The notes under the pieces were generated by a model that did no database searches, was not told where the DNA came from, and worked only from the letters and a program-made list of their open reading frames with translations. The position numbers and the translations under genes were made by a program. Below, one piece after another: positions 1 through 8,061 of a stretch of DNA of 32,593 nt. This DNA comes from Singulisphaera sp. (GTDB taxonomy: Bacteria; Planctomycetota; Planctomycetia; Isosphaerales; Isosphaeraceae): the NCBI GenBank assembly GCA_027451445.1, contig DAIDJG010000245.1, positions 1 to 32,593 on the forward strand, given 5' to 3'. How positions within the stretch are numbered: position 1 is the stretch's first letter; the number at the start of each line of letters is the position of its first letter.

Positions 1-1908
1 CACCGGCAAATGGGCACCGAGCTCCAAGTGGAGTGTGCCAACCGAGGCCGGCGCTCCGTCCCCGGCGGCGCCGGCGTCAGGAAGCCAGCTCAACGCCTCT
101 TCAACGTAGTGACCGGTTCGCAACACCATCGAATTCGGCGCTGTCGGCGGGACGATGCGCTGGCCCTGAAGATGGGCCGTGCCGACCGGAACCTTCACAA
201 CGAACGAAGTTCCCTTGCCGGCCAGGCTCGTGGCTTCGACATCGCCACCGTGCAAACGTACCAGTTCCCGCACCAGGGCCAAACCGATCCCAGAACCTTC
301 CTGCGTTCGCCCCGTGACGCCTTCGACCCGGTGAAACCGCTCAAACAATCGGGGCATCTGGTCGGCGGGGATGCCGACGCCGGTATCCCGCACGACCAGC
401 TCGGCATGCGACCCCGACTGCCGCACCATGACTTCGATGCGGCCCTCCAAGGTAAACTTGAAGGCGTTCGAGACCAGATTGAGGACGATCTTCTCCCACA
501 TCTCGGCGTCGACGTAGACCGGCTTCGGCAACGGGGCGCAGTCCAGCACCAGTTCCACGCCCGCCTTCTCGCAGGCCGACTGGAAGTTACTCGCCAGTTC
601 CCTCGTCAACTCAGCCAGATCGACCGGCTGGAAACTGATCTGAACGCGCCTGGCCTCGATTCGGGAGAAGTCGAGCAACATGTTCACAAGCTTCTGAAGC
701 CGCAGAGCGTTCCGTTGCAGCGTCAGCAGTCGCTCCCGCTGAACGCGCTCGTCAGCGTCGGCGATCGCGTCGTCCAGCGGCCCCAGGATCAACGTGAGCG
801 GAGTGCGAAACTCGTGGCTCACGTTCGAGAAAAACGTGGTCTTGGCCCGGTCGAGCTCCGCCAGGGATTCCGCCCGCCGCTGCTCTTCCTCGTAGGCCCG
901 TGCATTGGCGATGGCCGTGCCGGCTTGCGAGGCGACGAGGCCCAGGAATCCGAGGTAGGCGTCATTGAGCCGCAGGCGGCTGCTCACTCCGGCGACCAGG
1001 AACCCCGCAGGCTCGTGCGGCTTGCCGGAGCCGATGGGCAGCACGACCGCCGTGGTCGGCGGGTCGGGCCACGGGCCCGCCGGGACCGCAGAGAAGCAAT
1101 CGGCGAGGTCGACAACGATCTGGGGCTGCATGGTCCAGACTGCGTCTGCCAACGGCCAGGGTCCCCCCTTCACGTCGAGTTCGAGGAGCCTCGGGCCGAG
1201 TTCCCCTACGGCCGCGATCCCGGCGGTCGACGCCAGGCGCGCGTGCGCGCCGTCCGCATCCACGAGGTAAAACAGGGCGAACGGGATGTCGCGCTCGTGC
1301 GTTTCCAACGCGCGGGCGGCGATGGCACACGCGGCTTCCGCCGTCTTCGCCTCGGCCGGGCGAGTCCCCAGGTCACGAAGCGCCGTCATCCGGCGCTCGC
1401 TGAGCACCTTCTCGGTGGTTTCGTGCACGGTCGCGAGGACGCCGCCGATGCCGCTCGGCACGCTTTCATCCGGCACCGGGCTGTACGCGATGAGCCAGTG
1501 CGTCTCCTCATTGAACCCGTACCGGTCGATGACGAGCATAAGGTCCTCGTCCCAGGTCGCCGGGCCGCCGTGAAACGGCGTGTCGATGAGCGGCTGAAGC
1601 ACGTCCCAGATTTCGCGCCAGCACTCCTTGACGGGCAATCCCAGGCCCCACGGATGCTTATTGCCCAGCACCGGACGATAAGGGTCATTGTAGATCGAAA
1701 TGTATTGCGGCCCCCACCAGAGCAACATGGGCAGGCGGTTTGCCAGCATCATCCGGACGACAATTCGAAGCGCCGGCGACCACGACTCGGCTGGCCCCAG
1801 CGGCGTCTTCGCCCAGTCGAATGCGCGGATGCGCTCGCCCATCTCGCCGCCCCCGGCAAGGAAGGCAAAGGGGCTCGCCCCCGCAGCCGGCGATTCGGTA
1901 TGAGCCAT
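1..1908 (-). CDS. PAS-GAF hybrid-type sensor histidine kinase (3' end beyond window)
   Basis: Membrane-free sensor kinase, 636 residues visible, open to the window edge with no stop. Residues about 25-170 form a PAS-like sensor region (DWAKTPLGPAESWSP near its start), about 180-330 a GAF-like region, then a HisKA phosphoacceptor helix with SHEFRTPL (His about 365), and an ATPase domain with N box SNAFKF (Asn about 481), G1 box DTGVGIP (Asp about 508) and G2 box GSGIGLAL. The kinase domain is followed by RTGHYVEEALSWLP; in relatives a linker of this kind leads to C-terminal receiver domains, so a hybrid kinase is inferred, with the receiver outside the window. The ATG at 1908 is chosen because GGAGGG lies 5-6 nt upstream. 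No hydrophobic segment is seen, so it is probably cytoplasmic. The ligand is unknown. Confidence 0.9.
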   Translation of the reverse strand, partial: MAHTESPAAGASPFAFLAGGGEMGERIRAFDWAKTPLGPAESWSPALRIVVRMMLANRLPMLLWWGPQYISIYNDPYRPVLGNKHPWGLGLPVKECWREIWDVLQPLIDTPFHGGPATWDEDLMLVIDRYGFNEETHWLIAYSPVPDESVPSGIGGVLATVHETTEKVLSERRMTALRDLGTRPAEAKTAEAACAIAARALETHERDIPFALFYLVDADGAHARLASTAGIAAVGELGPRLLELDVKGGPWPLADAVWTMQPQIVVDLADCFSAVPAGPWPDPPTTAVVLPIGSGKPHEPAGFLVAGVSSRLRLNDAYLGFLGLVASQAGTAIANARAYEEEQRRAESLAELDRAKTTFFSNVSHEFRTPLTLILGPLDDAIADADERVQRERLLTLQRNALRLQKLVNMLLDFSRIEARRVQISFQPVDLAELTRELASNFQSACEKAGVELVLDCAPLPKPVYVDAEMWEKIVLNLVSNAFKFTLEGRIEVMVRQSGSHAELVVRDTGVGIPADQMPRLFERFHRVEGVTGRTQEGSGIGLALVRELVRLHGGDVEATSLAGKGTSFVVKVPVGTAHLQGQRIVPPTAPNSMVLRTGHYVEEALSWLPDAGAAGDGAPASVGTLHLELGAHLPV

Positions 1909-2591
1909 GCCATCCCTCCACGAAGCATGAGGCGGCTAAGCCCTGCGGCGGCGTCCGTCGGCGCGCAACAGCCACGCTTCACCTTCCGGATAGAAAGGCC
2001 AGAACCCGGCCGAGCCACTTGTCGTCCAGCGGGTCGGGTCGGTCGGAAGGCGTCGGGCCGTGCGGCCAAAGCAGTGAATGATATTGAGTCTATAGCGTCG
2101 TTACCAGACCCGCCAGCCGTCCCGACCGTTCGGGTGCGAGATCCCATTAATGCGTGCACCTAGCCTGTTCGGGACCAACTGCGACTGCGATCGGTCCTTC
2201 AGGGTCGGTGTCAATGACCGCAACGACGCTTTAAAATCATATAGATTAAATTTTAATAATATCAACTTATTGCACACCACGTTCGACACGCGATTGCGAT
2301 CTCGTAGTTCGAGGAGGCCGAGGCCATTGCCTCGCCCTCCCAAAAACATGCATGTTCCGAACACAAAATGATGTCTTCTAATTAAGGTGTGCGCAACACG
2401 TGGGAAAACCGCTCTAAGAGTCTGTCCCGGAAGTGGAGCGGAGCCGGAAAAGGGGGACTGGCTCCGAGTCTTCGAGTTGCCTGTCCCCCCTTTTCTGGCG
2501 GAGCGGGCGTGGAAAATGGGGACGGGCACCGTCCGAAGACGGCCGGAGCCAGTCCCCATTTTCCACGCTCCCGGGACTTGTGGGACAGACT
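1909..2591. other. 683-bp gene-poor gap with AT-rich pocket, hairpin and repeat element
   Basis: No convincing gene. From the kinase side the gap holds a GC-rich leader, then an AT-rich pocket at 2229-2275 that stands out from the surrounding GC-rich DNA and is a plausible promoter region for the kinase. A hairpin follows at 2314-2339 (11-bp arms, one mismatch, CATT loop), then a perfect palindrome AACATGCATGTT at 2345-2356. The right end is filled by the double-hairpin repeat described separately. Open frames that cross the gap translate the repeat and resemble no known protein. Confidence 0.6.
2314..2339. other. Hairpin, 11-bp arms
   Basis: Inverted arms at 2314-2324 and 2329-2339 with one mismatch and a four-base CATT loop. 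Neither strand has a T-run after the hairpin, so it is not a canonical terminator. It could structure the kinase leader RNA or be a repeat remnant. Confidence 0.45.
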
Positions 2592-2593
2592 CT
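2417..2593. repeat. 177-bp double-hairpin palindromic element (REP/BIME-like) with 12-bp terminal inverted repeats
   Basis: The element is bounded by perfect 12-bp inverted repeats AGAGTCTGTCCC (2417-2428) and its complement (2582-2593). Inside are two hairpins. The first pairs GAAAAGGGGGAC (2447-2458) with GTCCCCCCTTTTC (2483-2495). The second has a perfect 16-bp stem, CGTGGAAAATGGGGAC (2508-2523) with 2552-2567, and an inner CCGTC/GACGG stem. The two hairpins share the GGGGAC...GTCCCC core, as expected for paired REP units. No transposase is encoded, so if mobile it would act in trans (inference). The right terminal repeat overlaps the stop codon of the neighbouring acetyltransferase. Confidence 0.75.
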
Positions 2594-3077
2594 AACTGGT
2601 TGCCTGTGACATCCGGTCGATCCCGTTTGCATCCAGGCGAACGCACCTGTAGAGGTGAAGGAGCGCTGCGCCGTGGCGCTCGTAGAACGAGATCCCCCGG
2701 TGGTTACCCAACGCGACGGTCCACTCGATGCGACCGCAATCCCGTTCCTTGGCGATTCGGGCGAGACTCGCCATCAGCGCTTTACCGACACCGCGACCTC
2801 GGTAATGTTCCCGGACGTAAAGATCGTCGAGCCAGATCCCCGGCTTCGCCAGGTAGGTTGAGAATTTCTCGAAGTAGGTCGCCAGACCGACCGCCTGTCC
2901 ATCGATCACGGCGAGGAGGGCCTGCACCCTGGGTGAAGCGGAGAAGAACGCCTGCCGGAGTTGTTCTTCGGTTGCCACGAAGGCGTCTCGGGAGCCATCA
3001 AACTCGGCGCTCAGGGTAAGCAATTCGATGACCGCGCCCATGTCCGCGTCGGCGGCATGGCGAACGATGGTTTCCAT
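2592..3077 (-). CDS. GNAT-family N-acetyltransferase
   Basis: Predicted acetyl-CoA-dependent N-acetyltransferase, 161 aa, a single GNAT domain of usual length. The acetyl-CoA binding motif A is clear: LDDLYVREHYRGRGVGKALM at about residues 85-105 (RGRGVGK is the pyrophosphate loop), followed by the motif B region ending FYERHGA. The closest recognisable subgroup is the SSAT/thialysine-acetyltransferase type, but the EWSVLDWN stretch usual there reads EWTVALGN here, so the substrate is unknown. It is a paralogue of the GNAT at 11196-11690. The TAG stop (2594-2592) shares its last two bases with the terminal repeat of the palindromic element, so the last codons may have been set by that insertion. 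No strong Shine-Dalgarno precedes the ATG. Confidence 0.88.
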   Translation of the reverse strand: METIVRHAADADMGAVIELLTLSAEFDGSRDAFVATEEQLRQAFFSASPRVQALLAVIDGQAVGLATYFEKFSTYLAKPGIWLDDLYVREHYRGRGVGKALMASLARIAKERDCGRIEWTVALGNHRGISFYERHGAALLHLYRCVRLDANGIDRMSQATS

Positions 3078-3720
3078 GACTCGGCCGTCTCCGGTCCATC
3101 GTTCCAGGCTCCAGGCTCGCTGGCGCGACTCTGCTCTCGACGCTGGAACAGCCGTACCGCCTCAGCTCGCGGCGGTTTCACTGGCCACGAGACCTACACA
3201 TGCGATCGAAGAATCTCTTTCAGAGCGGCCGGGGGAGCGTCCCGGATTGGGGAAGAAAAGGGGGCAGGATGCAAGGCCGTCCGCGGCAATTGAGACTAGC
3301 TTCCAGCCCAAGCAAAACGTAGAACGTCGCCTTTCCAGACACCCCTCCGTAGCGACCCAGACAGGCACGAAAGTCGACCGGTCGAACGAGAGCGCCAAAC
3401 GGTTGTATTGCGCACGGTGATCACCTATCAAAACTCAGAAGCATCAAAACTCCCTCCCCCCTTGTGGGGGAGGGAGGCTACTTTCCCCACATCCGTAACG
3501 TGAGGGCGCGTTCCAAAGTTTGGGGTGATGTGGAGCGAGGACCGTCTGCGGCTCTTCGTGTGCAACCCAACCGTTAGGCGCTCAAGACCGAATCGGCGCT
3601 CCAACGCGCGGACGAATTGCTCCGAAGCGGACGTGTGCGCTCGGGGAAGTGCGAACCCAAGCGTCGCCAATTCTTCTGCGAAAGTGTCTGGCATGAGCGA
3701 GCTCACACAACCTATTGAAT
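3078..3720. other. 643-bp gap without a recognisable gene; contains a terminator
   Basis: Short open frames on both strands match nothing I recognise. The one reading out of the DUF4058-like gene region (down to 3428) runs straight through the terminator hairpin. The only structure I can support is the hairpin at 3450-3476. The rest may be decayed sequence. Confidence 0.5.
3446..3476 (-). terminator. Rho-independent terminator for the DUF4058-like gene
   Basis: Perfect 11-bp stem, CTCCCTCCCCC (3450-3460) against GGGGGAGGGAG (3466-3476), with a five-base loop. Read on the minus strand the stem is followed at once by TTTT (3449-3446). It lies about 245 nt beyond the stop of the minus-strand gene ending at 3721, which leaves a long 3' untranslated stretch. 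The stem is also of a type that may be dispersed as a repeat. Confidence 0.6.
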
Positions 3721-4455
3721 TCATGAGATGTGCAAGTATCGGCATGTTTCCTCGTAACTCGATTCCAGCTCCAGGTCGATACTCAAATTGTCGTCCAGAC
3801 AGATCGGCAGAGTCGGCAAGACGTGTCCGATGTGCATCGGGTGAAACCAGATCTCCAGCAACGTCTTCTGACGAGTGCGGTGACGGCTGCGCATCGTGAC
3901 GGCGTAGAGACAAGCCGGGTCGCTCTCGAGCGCGGGGTCATTGCAACCGATGAATTTAAGAACATCTGCGTAGAGATTGAACTCACGAACCGTGACGACG
4001 TCGACCAGCGACACGCACACGTTGCGTTGCATCAGGGCCGCGACCTTGGCGACAAAGGCTCGCCGGATTTCGGGACGATCCTTGTTGGCGGGGCTGATCA
4101 GTTCGATCGCCGCGACCAACCGCCGACCGCGGCGGTCGTCGTAGATCCGCACCTCGTATTCGTCCTGGTCGGGCAAGTCGGTTTCGATCGTAAGCGTGGG
4201 TTGCGGCGGCGCATGGGTCGCCACTGCCACGCCCCCACTCGCGTCCAGCATTGGAGTTGTCAGAGGTTCGTCGATTTCGTAGGCCGAAACATCGATCTCG
4301 AACGTGGCCCCCAGATGCACTCCGGGTGCCGCGACGAATCCTTTCGGCAATAGCGGAAAAAGCTGCTGCACGATGACCATCGGCCAACCGCCGTGCAGCT
4401 CGTCCCAGGAATGGTGTTTATCGACCGGCGGCCCAAAGTGATCGCGAAGCGGCAT
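3721..4455 (-). CDS. DUF4058-like family protein
   Basis: Protein of 244 aa with no signal peptide or membrane segment. The N-terminus MPLRDHFGPP...HSWDELHGGWP and the central AIELISPANKDRPEIRRAFV followed by a VSLVDVVTVRE strand match the DUF4058-type proteins I associate with planctomycetes and cyanobacteria. The strand-plus-ELISPANK arrangement has been compared with restriction-endonuclease-like folds, but I cannot show catalytic residues, so function is unassigned. The start is well supported: GGGAGG lies 5-6 nt upstream of the ATG. It is a single-gene unit with its own downstream terminator. The confidence is for family membership only. Confidence 0.8.
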   Translation of the reverse strand: MPLRDHFGPPVDKHHSWDELHGGWPMVIVQQLFPLLPKGFVAAPGVHLGATFEIDVSAYEIDEPLTTPMLDASGGVAVATHAPPQPTLTIETDLPDQDEYEVRIYDDRRGRRLVAAIELISPANKDRPEIRRAFVAKVAALMQRNVCVSLVDVVTVREFNLYADVLKFIGCNDPALESDPACLYAVTMRSRHRTRQKTLLEIWFHPMHIGHVLPTLPICLDDNLSIDLELESSYEETCRYLHIS

Positions 4456-5021
4456 AGCAACCTCCCATGACCCTAAGTTTACCGCGCCGAGCGTTGCGAT
4501 TCAGGAGTCTGACCGCGCGACTCCCGGCATCGTTACCGCGCGGGAAGAAGCGCGGATCCTGTCCAGGTATGAAATCACGGCAGCTTGTGAGGTCTGTGTT
4601 GATTTCCGGCCTCTCGCTACATCAGACGCAACGAAGTTCTTTCAATTCACGCAAGTGTCTGGTGTTTAGTGCATGGTCCATTTCCGCCGCTTGGACCGTC
4701 CGCTCTCCCTGGAGTTCGGCGCCGGCGGAGTCCAGTTCATAAAATACTGCAGCTCGGCCTGCCTTCGCGGTGAGCATCCCGCCGGTCCCTAAACCGGAGT
4801 CCCGCTACAAACTAGACACATGTGCGCAAGCGCAGCAATTGCGTTGCATTCCCCGCGCGCTTTCCCTTTTCCGCCCCTCCGTTCCGCACGCGCGGGAAAA
4901 TCGCTTCGCGATCCAAATCATACTGGACAAATGCATCTCATCCCGTATAATGGGCGTTGACGGGATGCCAAACCAATTTCCGCCGGGAGGGCCGAGTTCC
5001 CCAACTGAGGGGCACAGCCAC
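4456..5021. other. 566-bp upstream region; no gene seen apart from a promoter
   Basis: No supported gene. A short plus-strand frame at 4467-4742 has no ribosome-binding site and a serine/arginine-rich composition typical of a chance frame. An inverted pair CCCGCGCG (about 4853-4860) and CGCGCGGG (about 4890-4898) encloses a pyrimidine-rich loop. A near-consensus promoter sits at 4924-4951. Confidence 0.5.
4924..4951 (+). promoter_or_regulatory. Sigma-70-type promoter for the TOPRIM/DUF3987-like gene
   Basis: TGGACA (4924-4929, five of six consensus bases) is followed after 16 nt by a perfect TATAAT (4946-4951). Transcription would begin near 4958, which rules out the upstream in-frame ATG at 4770 and favours translation from 4965 or 5022. 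This is the best promoter match I saw in the window. Confidence 0.65.
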
Positions 5022-7097
5022 ATGTCGTCGGTGAGCGAGTGGGACGGGAGGGCGGGGCAACGGCAATTCGCCGAAGAGCTGGAGCGGCGGCCGTCCGAGG
5101 TGGTGTTCGTCACGGCCGACGCGGGAGGGGCGGAGGCGCTGCGGGCTTGGGGATTGCTGGCGTGGGCACGGCCGAGCGCTTGGGACGGAGAAACGCTCCG
5201 GCTCCTCGCGCGGCGCGATGTTGTGATGATCGTCCACGGTCCCAAGGCGAACCCGGAGCAAGCCCGGCGCGATGCCGAGGCGCTGGCGGGCGTGGTCCGG
5301 CGGGTGGGCGTGCTGGTGCCGCGCGAGTCGCCGCAGCACGCGCCGACGCGCGATCTCGGGGAGTACGTCAGGCGGCAGCGGACCATTGGGCTGGGCTCGC
5401 AGGTGCTGCTGATGGAGGCGCAGGCGTGCCTGCGCGGGCAGGTGCCGCGGGTCGAGCCGGTGGAGGCACATGAGGAGTGGCCGCCGTTGCGGCTGGGAGA
5501 GCGACCGCTGGTTGAGCCATTCCCCCTCGATGTGTTGCCAAATACGGTGGCGGAATTGGTCACCGCCGTGGCCCGCGATGCGGGTGCGCCGGTCGACTCC
5601 GCGGCGGTCCCCGCGCTCGTCGCGGCCGGGGCGGCCGTCGGCGGGAATGCGGGGCTCGTGCTCAAGCCGGGCCAGTGTGTGTTCGGTACGCTGCATGCGC
5701 TGAACGTCGGCGAGCCGTCCATCGGTGGCTCGTGGGCGATGTCCGCAGTGATCCAGGCACTGCGCGAGCTCGGTGGCGTGCCGGTTGCGCCCGCGAAGGA
5801 TCTCGTCCGCTGGCTCGATAACCCCGGACGCGGGCTGCTGGTCGCGCGCGAAGATGCCACGACGTGGCTCGCGGACCTGAGCGCTCCGCGCAAGCGCGAG
5901 GGAGAGCCGTCCGCCGACCTCTGGCACCATGCCCTTCGCGGCGTGCCTGGCGGAGCGCAAAAGGCGCCGTTGCTGTCGTTCTGTGGCACCGTGGGCCCCG
6001 AAGTGCTCGGCCACTTCGGCCGAGGCCCGGGGCGAAGGCGCCTCGGCGGGTGGCGGGGAAGCGAGCTGCTCGATCATATGCTCGTCGTGCTGCCGGACCC
6101 CGTTCCGACGGCGTACTGGTCGGACGAAGGCGTCCCCAAAGCAACGACCGACGCCTGGTTTGCCGCGCTGAAATGGCTCAGGCTGCACCAACCGCCGGGG
6201 CCGCCCGGCGACGGGCTCCGGTGCGAGCTCGTCTCGTTTACGGAGGGCGCCAAGGCGGCGTGGGTCGCCTGGTACAACGCCCGCACCGATGAGTTCAACG
6301 CCCCCGGCTGCGACCCGTCGCAGCGCGCGGCCGAGTGCCAGCTTCGGGAGATCACCCCGCGGCTGGCGCTGATCGTTCATTTGCTGGACGTCGCGTTCGA
6401 CCCCGCGCGAAAACCGGGCGATCCCTTGCCGCCGCTGGGGGTCGAGTCGTTGCGCAAGGGTTTGCGGCTGTGGTCGTACTTCCGCGCGCAGCAGCGTCGC
6501 GTGCGCTGGGTGATCTCGGGAGGGGCGCGCGAGCCGGTGGCGGGGGCGATCGTCGACTGGATTCGGCGGACGGGGCGAACGCACTTTTCGGTCAGCGAGC
6601 TGACCGACGCCCTGCGCTGGCTCCGCACGAGGCCGGACGAGCCCGAGTCGGCGCTCGACGCGCTCGAAGCGTGTCATGCCATCCGTCGCCGGGCGGACGC
6701 GCCACGCCCTCCCCGGAGCCCCGGCCGGAAGCAGAGCCCGATCTACGACGTGCACCCAGCGCTCGTGGGTCAGAACGGTGGAGAGGCTGCTACGATGGAT
6801 TCGCGCGGGGAGCCTATTTCGGATTTCTCGGATATTTCGGAGCCGTATTCAACCACGACAGCAGGCATGCCACTCGCAGTTCAAGATGGTGAAGAGACCG
6901 CCGTGACCGACCAGAGTGAGGCGCCTATTTCGGATTTCTCGGATATTTCGGAGCCGTTTTCGCCCACGTCCACGGGCGCGCGGGCGACCTTGGTGGTCCC
7001 AAGAGGCGGCAATGCCGTACCGACCGATTCGCGCGGGGCGCCTATTTCGGATATCTCGGGAGATTGTTGGAAGGAGGCCGGGTGTCGATCTCCGTAA
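5022..7097 (+). CDS. TOPRIM/DUF3987-like primase-helicase relative with degenerate motifs
   Basis: Protein of 691 aa from the ATG at 5022, preceded by GAGGGG at 9 nt; 4965 is an alternative start, and the promoter at 4924-4951 excludes 4770. The N-terminal 120 residues follow the TOPRIM pattern of phage/plasmid primases (VVFVTADAGGAEALRAWGL, then RRDVVMIVHGPKAN), but the catalytic Glu and the Asp-x-Asp are replaced. The middle follows DUF3987 (VAELVTAVARDAGAP, VPALVAAGAAVGGNAGLVLK, later LLSFCGTVGPEVLGHF), yet the segment where a P-loop is expected reads GEPSIGGSWAM without the Lys. The family is linked to mobile-element replication proteins. The C-terminal 120 residues are low-complexity and hold three PISDFSDISEP-type repeats. 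The frame is intact over 2 kb, so a structural or domesticated role is possible. Family assignment is moderate; biochemical role unknown. Confidence 0.7.
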   Translation: MSSVSEWDGRAGQRQFAEELERRPSEVVFVTADAGGAEALRAWGLLAWARPSAWDGETLRLLARRDVVMIVHGPKANPEQARRDAEALAGVVRRVGVLVPRESPQHAPTRDLGEYVRRQRTIGLGSQVLLMEAQACLRGQVPRVEPVEAHEEWPPLRLGERPLVEPFPLDVLPNTVAELVTAVARDAGAPVDSAAVPALVAAGAAVGGNAGLVLKPGQCVFGTLHALNVGEPSIGGSWAMSAVIQALRELGGVPVAPAKDLVRWLDNPGRGLLVAREDATTWLADLSAPRKREGEPSADLWHHALRGVPGGAQKAPLLSFCGTVGPEVLGHFGRGPGRRRLGGWRGSELLDHMLVVLPDPVPTAYWSDEGVPKATTDAWFAALKWLRLHQPPGPPGDGLRCELVSFTEGAKAAWVAWYNARTDEFNAPGCDPSQRAAECQLREITPRLALIVHLLDVAFDPARKPGDPLPPLGVESLRKGLRLWSYFRAQQRRVRWVISGGAREPVAGAIVDWIRRTGRTHFSVSELTDALRWLRTRPDEPESALDALEACHAIRRRADAPRPPRSPGRKQSPIYDVHPALVGQNGGEAATMDSRGEPISDFSDISEPYSTTTAGMPLAVQDGEETAVTDQSEAPISDFSDISEPFSPTSTGARATLVVPRGGNAVPTDSRGAPISDISGDCWKEAGCRSP
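6812..7059 (+). repeat. Three in-frame direct repeats encoding PISDFSDISEP
   Basis: A 35-base unit beginning GCCTATTTCGGATTTCTC occurs identically at 6812-6846 and 6923-6957, and a shorter variant at 7040-7059. Start-to-start spacing is 111 and 117 bases, multiples of three, so the frame and the encoded peptide are kept. Copies one and three also share the preceding GATTCGCGCGGGG. The unit is much more AT-rich than the rest of the gene. Confidence 0.85.
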
Positions 7098-7127
7098 CCC
7101 CGGAGGGGTGACCGACAAGAGTGGCTC

Positions 7128-7145
7128 GGCCGGCAATGGCCGGCC
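7128..7145. other. Short GC hairpin after the DUF3987-like gene
   Basis: GGCCGGC (7128-7134), loop AATG, GCCGGCC (7139-7145), about 30 nt after the stop of the preceding gene. There is no T-run, so it may be a factor-dependent terminator element or a copy of a small dispersed palindrome. Confidence 0.4.
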
Positions 7146-7199
7146 CTACGGTTGACGACGCCCCTAAAAGCCCGCATCCCGCATACGTTGCGGTCTTGG

Positions 7200-7340
7200 C
7201 GGCTTCGCGGCCGCATTTCCTCCCTTCGAAGAGACGCAGAGCGCGGGAATGCCGTCCCCGACGCTCTTCGTCTCTTCGAGCCTGGAAAATGCGCCCGCAG
7301 AGCGGGCAAGACGGCATTCCCACATGGGAGCGTGGGAACG
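7200..7340. repeat. Nested palindromic intergenic element
   Basis: Two interlocking inverted repeats. The first is an 18-bp pair with one mismatch (7226-7243 against 7262-7279, arms containing CGAAGAGACG). The second is a perfect 11-bp pair, GGGAATGCCGT (7245-7255) against ACGGCATTCCC (7311-7321). An outer, weaker pair links GCATTTCC near 7213 with GGAAAATGC near 7284. No coding potential. It resembles a non-autonomous dispersed element; copy number in the genome is not visible here. Confidence 0.6.
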
Positions 7341-7980
7341 AGGAGTTGCCTCCGGTTCTGCCAAACCAAACACTGTGTAGATTCCAATGCTCGGGAAGGG
7401 GGGGTGGGACGATGGAGAGTCAGCGATCGAGTGCACGAGTCGCAGATCGACGGACGTGCTCTGGGGCGGATGCATCGGCAACGAGTCGATGCGCCGCGGG
7501 TGCGGCGAAAACAACGAAATGCTTGCCATCAAAAATCGTCGGAATTCGAGACCGGATCACCATTTATATCCTATGAAGCAGGTTAGAACTAGCGAGTTAC
7601 TCGGAGCATAGAGAGTACGGACCGCGCGCATCGCGGCGAACCGCATACGATCGGGCCAATGGCGACCGAGGCGACCGTCCCGAGGTGACGCCGACGAGAT
7701 GACGGCACGACACCACGGGCCATTCGCGCCGCTCGCCAACGTGCCGGGAAACCGAACCGCAAGGCACACCAGTGCCGTTTCCATTTCGCAGCCGAAGCCC
7801 TACGGACTGGAACAACGACGCGTGCCCCAGAATGAGACGTCCCTTTATGGCACGTCAAACGCTGATGACCTCGATCCTGACACGAACAGTGACGACCGAT
7901 TCTCAGCCCGTGAAGCCCTCTGCGTACCAATAACATCCCAACCGAACGGCAGCTCAGAACGATAGTGCGCCGTTGCGCGG

Positions 7981-8061
7981 TCCGATCGGAAATTCGGAAC
8001 CCATTGGCAGACAAGGGGTTGCGGACTTCCGAATGGACGAATCCGATCGGTAATTCGGAAC
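7981..8061. repeat. Diverged direct repeat with internal palindromes
   Basis: TCCGATCGGAAATTCGGAAC (7981-8000) recurs with one change at 8042-8061, a 61-base step. Each copy contains the palindrome CCGATCGG, and TTCCGAAT (8028-8035) is the inverse of ATTCGGAA (8053-8060). A GACAAGG(G/A)G word also recurs after each copy. It lies about 70-150 nt beyond the stop of the minus-strand membrane-protein gene. Confidence 0.6.

Noticed and set aside
10-2163. Long plus-strand open frame of 717 codons
   Set aside because: It is antisense to the histidine kinase, whose motifs are unmistakable on the minus strand; the frame is a by-product of high GC codon usage.
2101-2646. Minus-strand frame of 181 codons across the gap before the GNAT gene
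   Set aside because: It mainly translates the palindromic repeat and overlaps the end of the GNAT gene; no protein features.
3428-3913. Minus-strand frame of 161 codons overlapping the DUF4058-like gene
   Set aside because: It is out of frame with the real gene, reads through the terminator hairpin and has no family resemblance.
4467-4742. Plus-strand frame of 91 codons
   Set aside because: No ribosome-binding site, Ser/Arg-rich chance composition, and no similarity recognised.
4938-6755. Long minus-strand frame of 605 codons (and another at 4805-5989)
   Set aside because: Both are antisense to the DUF3987-like gene and have Arg/Pro-rich translations without domains.
6812-7059. Possible CRISPR array
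   Set aside because: Only three copies, spacing above 75 bases, and the repeats and spacers are translated in frame within one gene.
7589-8014. Minus-strand frame of 141 codons in the gene-poor region
   Set aside because: Arg/Ser-rich translation, no ribosome site, no domain; several competing frames of similar length exist here.
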